Source: Pseudopyrenochaeta lycopersici (taxonomy: Eukaryota; Ascomycota; Dothideomycetes; Pleosporales; Pseudopyrenochaetaceae). From it: DNA of 64,000 bases. The stretch covers positions 124,001 through 188,000 of the forward strand of contig NHZP01000017.1 of assembly GCA_003313425.1 (NCBI GenBank). The letters run 5' to 3'. The notes under the pieces were generated by a model. The model was not told where the DNA came from. It saw only the letters and a program-made list of their open reading frames with translations, and did no database searches. A program made the translations under genes and the position numbers. Positions 58,248 to 64,000 of the stretch are shown here, piece after piece; position 1 is the first letter of the stretch; every line of letters begins with the position of its first letter.

Positions 58248-59426
58248 ATGGAAGGGAGTCAGGAGCCGCCCCTAGGCAGGGATACCAGCAACGCTACACT
58301 AGGGATTGTGGGTTGTTCATGCTTTTTCTTTATTGCACTGATTGTTTATGGAGTGCGTATGTACACTCGAATTCGACCCACCTTCAAGCTGGCTGCTCCT
58401 GACTACTTTGTCTCGGCAGCTCTTGTAAGTGCCTGTAGTAGACGTCTGCGCGCTCTATCGCTGATTGTTCATGACAGCTATGCGAACTGGCCGTATTGAT
58501 TAATTTATTTACAGCTATATCTATTAGTTTCGGACATTATAAGTATTATCTGTTACTAAGTACTATGGTTAAGATTTTAAAACATCTCTTCGCTTTAAGG
58601 TTTGCGGGATTTTGGGCGGCTTCCCTCGCGAGGGTATCTATAGGAAGCATGCTCCTTCGCTTTGAAATATCTAATACCTAGCGAGTAGTGCTTAAGACCT
58701 TAATCTTTATCCAGTTGTGCCTGCCGGTTATTCTGGCCGTCTTTGCTCTTCTTTAGTGCCGCCTAATCCGCGCTATATGGGAGCATGTGCCTGACGCAGT
58801 TTGCTGGTCGCCCCGAAAGACGCAAAGCTACGGCTACATATATTCAGGTTAGTTTGCAATTGATATTCTATCCTAGTAGATGCTAACTTACAAAAGCGAT
58901 TGGTATGTTAAGCGACCTTGTGTTCGCTGCTATGCCTCTATATTTTATCTGGTTGTTGCACCGGCCTGTTATAGAGCGGATACTTATTAGTATCCTTATA
59001 ACACTCGGAACGCTTGCGGCTATGGCCGAAGCATAGATAATCTACTATACACACGTTTGGAACCCTCGAAAAAACACTATTCGTGATTAGATGCCACTGT
59101 TTTGGTGGTATAGAGTTGAAGAGATAGGCCTCATTACTGCAGCTTGTACGCCTTTTCTTAAGCCGCTTGTCGAGCGCATACTTGGTTGATTCGGCGCGTC
59201 GCGGTTCCGTTTTAGGACCATGCAATTAAACACAATTCGGTCTGTTCAAGGGGCTACACCAGAGGGCTTTGCGACGATGGGTTCTTTAAAGCAATCGACA
59301 AATGGAGACCAGAACTTGATAGAACAAAATCCTAGCCAGCCAACTGACAGAGCATCTTCTGAGAGGTTCGATAGCGCCAGCGATAAAATGAAGCTTCGGA
59401 GGGAGCAGGATTGTGTGGAAGTTTAA
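58248..59426 (+). pseudogene. Pth11-like (fungal rhodopsin-domain) membrane protein
   Basis: The ATG at 58248 opens an exon with a membrane segment and VYGVRMYTRIRPTFKLAAPD, followed by DYFVSAAL and a GTAAGT donor at 58425. After an intron ending TTTACAG (about 58514) the sequence reads SFGHYKYYLL, then ARVSIGSMLLRFEIS. Two TAG codons (at 58678 and about 58756) lie within otherwise conserved helices. A second GTTAGT intron (from about 58850) leads to LSDLVFAAMPLYFIWLL and then the last helix before a hydrophilic tail ending at 59426. The first splice is one base out of phase as drawn. Known members sense environmental signals at the plasma membrane; the ligand is unknown. Confidence 0.72.
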
Positions 59427-61020
59427 TCATATGGTTCTATATATTGTTAGGTAGGAGTGGTGGTATGAGGACTTAGGGGTGGGCTAAGATTACTAAGTAT
59501 TTTCCAATTAGTTTGTAACTGGGTGTACGCCCATGACACCTTGCATAGTCACGTGGAATAATCTATTGAGTAATCAGTACTCTCCTACATGTATATTAGC
59601 CTTGCTCTAGGACATAATACAATACACATAGTCTTTTGTCACATTCACTACTACCTACAGTTATGAGCCCGGACTATTCCATATTTATACTTTGACTGTC
59701 CACCTATCTACTAACGTACCAATCGAACGTCGCCGTCATCAATATGTCGAACAATGCCATTCATTCCGTACATTAAAGAGGAGCAAGCAGTTGAAGCCCC
59801 CTTTCCTGTAGATAATGTCACATCGCCAGACCCAAGCTCTGCATTGACGTAGAAGACGTTAGATTAAGATTCTTTACTAAGGTGTCTTCATGCTGTGGCC
59901 GCAACTGCCACCCTACAGTAGCACAATATGGTCGTCCACAGTGCTGAAAAGACCAAACCCAGACCACAGGCAAGTAGAGCTTTCGTCGCATCGATGGCAC
60001 CGCCCGCATAAATCATAGTGATAGCTGCTGTAAGTTCCATTCTCCTGCTGACTGAATCTAGAGTACCCGACCTTCAAATATCGGTGACGCGACTCTTGTC
60101 TATATCTTTACAGTAAAAGCTTGAGCGAAGGAGATCGCCCTTATATTGAAGGTCAGCAGCAGGGTCGAAAGGCAGGAAGCACTAAGCGAGGTTGTGCTAA
60201 ACTCTTCTTAGGACCACTCCAGGTCAGCCCCAACCAAGAACGATATTTGCTTACCCAGCGCTAGCACTCTCAAATCACTGTTCTGTACTAAAGACGGCGT
60301 TCCACACTTTGTCGAACGCTGTAGTTTTAAACCTAAAAGCTCTAGCAACGCAGGGGATTTCGAAGGACGACACAATATATCCTCCTCGCTGCAGATCTCA
60401 ACGATAATTTCAACACCATTCTCTAGGACAGGAGTTTCACGATCGGTACCTGTTACGGCTGTCACCAAATAGCCAACGCTTCCGACGGCCTGTATCGGCA
60501 CTCCATTGACTTTATAATATTATTAGCTGTAGATGTTAAAACGCTTGCGAACGCCTTACCCCGAAGATCTCTTTCTATGCTAAGATATCTTATTGTACAA
60601 ATCATTGAACTTAATAGGCTGCGCCTTTCCTTGTGCAAAAATCAACGCATCCCAACCGCAACCCGAGGTCGAAGTGAATCTGCAGGGTGTCCAATGCCCA
60701 ACCCTCCAGCGCCTGCAAATATTAGTAGTAGCCGAAACATTCGATTTTCTTATCAACAGCCCATGGTGTTGCGATAATGCGTGCGGCATTTGTGGTATGC
60801 ATATCAGCTTCAAGTGACATTGGAATAAAAGAGGCTGAATCAACATGTGCTTGTTGTCCGTGCCAATGTAAGTTCCCATACCGCTGAGATTGTGTGGCAC
60901 TATTATGTCGGCTTAGGGGCAAGTTGCCAGTGTCACAGGTTTCCAAGTCGTGCACACCGGATTTTCCCAGACATCCCAGAGCCTATGCAAGCAACCGGTA
61001 ACCAAAGACTCACTCTGAGG
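59427..61020. other. No confident gene
   Basis: The 97-codon minus frame 60501-60208 ends DLRVLALGKQISFLVGADLE and looks protein-like, but I cannot place it. Overlapping frames at 60580-60955 are not convincing. Confidence 0.4.
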
Positions 61021-61320
61021 CTAACGATGTATAATGCCCTCACCTTTACCATTTCCAAGAAACGAACGCTTCATTGGACGAAAAGACAAGCTCCGATCTC
61101 TTGAACAATACCTCCTCTTCCCTAGCACCCACCGACGCATGACAATATACATCGTTTCGAGCATTTCCATTAGCGCGACACGTTGGGCGCATTCATCTAG
61201 TGCGTCAAAGACAACGTAGACCTGCCGAACCTCTTGAATCATCTGTTGCATTACTTCTAGAAGTGCACGTCCCAGCTCTAGTCTCCCTCTCCACAATACA
61301 TCGCAGGCAAATTTCCGTAG
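61021..61320 (-). pseudogene. NACHT NTPase fragment (NLR-like)
   Basis: The minus strand reads LLEVMQQMIQEVRQ then VYVVFDALDECAQR. The hydrophobic strand with DALDEC is the Walker B box of fungal NACHT domains, and the surrounding helix spacing fits. The P-loop and the repeat domain are not visible, so only a piece of the NTPase remains. Such proteins act in fungal self/non-self recognition; this one is not functional. Confidence 0.65.
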
Positions 61321-61719
61321 GCTGTGAGCCCGATTTCCAGTTCAGTTGTATACGCAAGGGCATTGGGCGTAAAAAAAAAGGTCGTATAGAGAATTGCCAA
61401 AGTTGCTGGAGGCGTACCCAGCATAAGCACTCGATTTAATGTAATATACCTTATACTCCGATAACAAAGAAAGGTCAACGGCATCGTTCAGAATAGGCTA
61501 GCGTCTTTTTCCTGCAGACAACCCGCCATCCTCGCAGAAAACAGCACAACGTTCAAGAAACAACGCGATCTTTTCTTCAATCTACCTAGCGATAGATAAG
61601 CATTAAATCTCATCACCAGCTGCAGGCTTCTCGTCATGTCCAGCAACGTAGCCCCACGTCAATTCTACGTCCTACATACCACTCTTCGCAAGATTATCGT
61701 AGCTGAGTTACTTTCAGCT

Positions 61720-62658
61720 TTTAAAAATCACTTCGAGGGTCGTAGAATACATACTTTAGAAACGTTTATTCTTAATGTTAGAGGCTATAAATCTCTATAC
61801 ATAGTGTAATCTACCTGAAGCAAGACTGAGACGATACTTCAGCACGACTAGAGCTTGGCTGCCACATCCACTTTCCCGCGCGCGAGTCTCTCATAGCTCT
61901 GTGTAAACGTTACGCTTACTATATCTGCGCTTGTACTTATATCTAAGGCTAAAGCGAAACACGCCACCAGCCCTACTAGCTGTCGTTTAGTTCCTAGGTC
62001 TTAGCATTTTAACAGCTCTAACAACGCCTTTTATGCTGTGTATAATGTTCTGCTGCCGACAACTCTAACAAGTAAGGACGGAAAGAACAGCAATAGCTTA
62101 AGGTTCTTCGTCTTCTAATTAAAATCTAGTGTTAGGTAGCTCTACGAGGCCTCTACTACACTCCTAGCGTCTTATCTGCATGCTATAAATATAGCTATAA
62201 TAGCGTTAGCTGTGTTTATATTGCTTTTAAGTTGCCTGTTGCGTATCTAGCCTTCCTTAGCCTATAAAAGGATAGTATAAAGACGTTTAGTACTACACTT
62301 AAGCACCCTTTTATAGACACTGTTTAATAGCTCTCCCTACGCTATAACCTGCACCTCTCTTAGCTCCTTTATATTTCCCTAAGATGCTTTCTTATCTAAT
62401 GCGAGCTCGACCTTAATAATAAAGTCTTTTACACTAAGATCCTGTGCTGTATTAGTCTCTAGGAAGCAGTTACACGCTGCTTAGGTAGTAATAGTAACTA
62501 TGTTCTGTCTAACTGTATCTCTATAGAAGTAGTTAAATTTAAGGTAGACGTTTAAGCTAATAATATGCGGTGTAAGCATCTAGAGGCGGGCGTATTTACT
62601 AGTCTTCTTAGCGTATTTAGCGAACTAATTAGTAAGAGCTAGCATGCGTTTAGTAAAG
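61720..62658 (-). pseudogene. HMG-CoA-reductase-like protein, catalytic part, RIP-mutated
   Basis: The minus-strand frame reads, in order: DTVRQNIVTI (matching DAxGxNMV), LALDKKAS (DKK), VLKCSTKRLY, NTANAIIAIFIAC then DARSVVE (NxxNIVxAIFIAxGQD..QxVE), and RVVGSRT (xTVGGGT with G-to-S and G-to-R from G-to-A changes). The order and spacing are those of the HMG-CoA reductase catalytic domain. Several TAG and TAA codons interrupt it. HMG-CoA reductase makes mevalonate, but this copy lacks key glycines and is dead. RIP damage implies that a duplicate once existed. The frame continues upstream beyond the inserted element. Confidence 0.72.
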
Positions 62659-62660
62659 TA

Positions 62661-63787
62661 TTTCACCAGTAAGTGGCCAAAACCAGTCAGCAGCCAGCCC
62701 CACCAAAGTCAACGCGTCTTTTTGCTCAATTGCTTAACAACAGCACAATAAATTATAAATTTAATAAGGAGATAGGCTAGTCTATCTTCGTCCACACTAA
62801 GTCCAATTATGTCCTTAGATATGACAATTGCTGCACGTTAGCGGTGCGCGCTAGCGCACTCGCTCAGGCTGAGCTTGACTACCCTCATCCACTACCCTAT
62901 CAGCCTCTGCAGCGAGCAACTAGCCTAGATCAACCTGCAGAGCTCCTCTATAAGTAATATATTGCCTACGCTACTACTTTTTATATTTTTTATACCTAAG
63001 AGCTGCGCGCAGCTTTAAATTCTTATCTATAAGGATAGCTACTAAAGTAAGAGTAAGATAATAACCTTTAATAAGCTAGCTAATAGCTAGACTAAAAGGG
63101 CTCTAAGACTAATAACGTAGGAGATCTTATACTAGCTAAGCCTATTAATTAAGCTAAGATACTATATAACGCCTATTATAAACCTAGTCTTATCTAAATT
63201 ATAGAAGTCTGTATCTACTATATTATTCGTAAAGTATATCTCTTATATAAGCTTAAACCACGCGCTAATAGTAGCTAGATCCTTACATCGTGCGCGTTGT
63301 AAGTACAGCTTTCTATTCTACTCTGTCTACAGCTCTAGCTAGCTGCAGACAAAGCGCGACACCTAGTTCTTGCTAACAGGCTAAGGAGGAGGATCTTAAC
63401 TACGCGCAGCTAGCAGAACATCTACTGTTTAGTGTACTTAGATAACCGCAGGCGGAAATCCTCGTTAAGAGAGGTCTAGTACCTATTAAACAAGGGACTG
63501 CTCTTTAACAGGGTCTAGCTTGCGCTTCTAGCGATTACGCGTAGCCTAAGGTAGGCTACCTTAGAGGCGACGTCGAAGGGTAGTACAAGGGACAGCAAAT
63601 AGCGCAGCTGCAGAGGAAACTCAAGAAATCTAGTTTTTATGAAGAGCTGCTAGAGCAAGCCCAATTCAACCTTCTTGGTCAGCCATTGAGAGACGTTGTT
63701 AAGAGGCTGTTGCTGTTTGAACGCGCTGAGACGCGTCGACTTTGGTGGGGCTGGCCGCTGACTGGTTTTGGCCACTGACTGGTGGAA
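62661..63787. mobile_element. TIR element (1.1 kb) with TA target duplication
   Basis: Inverted termini of about 50-55 bp (62661-62714 and 63734-63787) share GTGGCCAAAACCAGTCAG and CCAGCCCCACCAAAGTC. TA flanks both ends (62659-62660 and 63788-63789), as in Tc1/mariner elements. The centre is RIP-degraded. A plus frame near 63585-63730 encodes a coiled-coil-like QIAQLQRKLKKSSFYEELLE, possibly a transposase tail. The size suggests an internally deleted, non-autonomous copy. Confidence 0.82.
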
Positions 63788-63789
63788 TA

Positions 63790-64000
63790 CGTTAAACGTT
63801 GCAGCCTTACGTAGGCTTAAGAAGCAGAATATAGGTGCTTAAGATATCCCTTCTCTAAGTACCTAAAACTATAGACTACTGTATTTATTAAATGCTTTAT
63901 AGCTACACGAATAACTCGCGATAAGAGTTAGCTTAACTATAGCTAATAGAGCAAAAAACTTAGTGTTTATGTTTTTAGATCTCTAGATTTAGAGCGGACC
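63790..64000 (-). pseudogene. HMG-CoA-reductase-like pseudogene, upstream part, runs off window
   Basis: Removing the TIR element and one TA joins ...AYVRLQRLTYF to TKRMLALT in a single minus-strand frame that leads into the reductase motifs. The reading continues to the window edge with RIP stops. Confidence 0.55.

Noticed and set aside
61021..61320. Complete NLR gene
   Set aside because: Only the Walker B neighbourhood is present; no P-loop, ankyrin, WD or TPR repeats could be found nearby.

Overview
The window looks like a repeat-rich, AT-rich compartment of a filamentous ascomycete (Pezizomycotina) genome. The evidence is LTR retrotransposons, pogo and hAT elements of fungal type, short GTAAGT introns, Pth11-like membrane protein genes, and pervasive repeat-induced point mutation (RIP). 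CpA has become TpA on both strands, so CAA, CAG and TGG codons read as TAA or TAG stops. Almost every coding region is therefore a pseudogene. I found domains by translating through these stops. I ran no search, so family names rest on motifs read by eye.

Bases 1-29600 are one nested block, resolved by target-site duplications (TSDs). An old plus-strand ORF of unknown function (about 2370-2711 and 28436-29290) is split by a 25.7 kb unit (2712-28431) with 378-bp direct terminal repeats and a 4-bp TSD, CTAA. With inner insertions removed the unit is about 7.8 kb. It has two minus-strand ORFs: ORF1 (819 codons, Gag-like) and ORF2 (1153 codons) with a signature resembling 2-oxoglutarate/Fe(II) dioxygenases. 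I find no reverse transcriptase in it. ORF1 was interrupted by a second Ty3/Gypsy element (7385-25289, minus strand, TSD AAGC). That element was in turn hit by a chromodomain Gypsy (8283-15420, TSD CTTAG), a Copia element (16824-22251, TSD GTATC) and a solo LTR (23237-23639, TSD CTTAC). A related solo LTR lies at 1663-2040.

Bases 29890-34770 hold a decayed pogo transposase tail, a stretch with no recognisable gene, and the one clearly intact gene: a 430-residue polytopic membrane protein (33066-34358, plus strand), GC-rich and free of RIP.

Bases 34771-49400 are again repeats. A second Copia copy (minus strand, 34771-43256) carries a 3034-bp hAT element (37798-40831, 8-bp TSD). It is followed by a RIP-damaged Gypsy relic and a 2083-bp pogo element with an in-frame minisatellite, then a perfect hairpin and a 37-bp tandem repeat.

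Bases 49400-64000 hold decaying ordinary genes and small element fragments: a phosphoglycerate-mutase-like relic, a GNAT acetyltransferase with one stop, a LINE ORF1 zinc-knuckle relic, a pogo N-terminus, two Pth11-like receptor relics, a NACHT fragment, and a RIP-damaged HMG-CoA-reductase-like pseudogene split by a 1.1 kb TIR element. Most of the block is a mutational graveyard; only the 33066-34358 gene appears to be under coding constraint.
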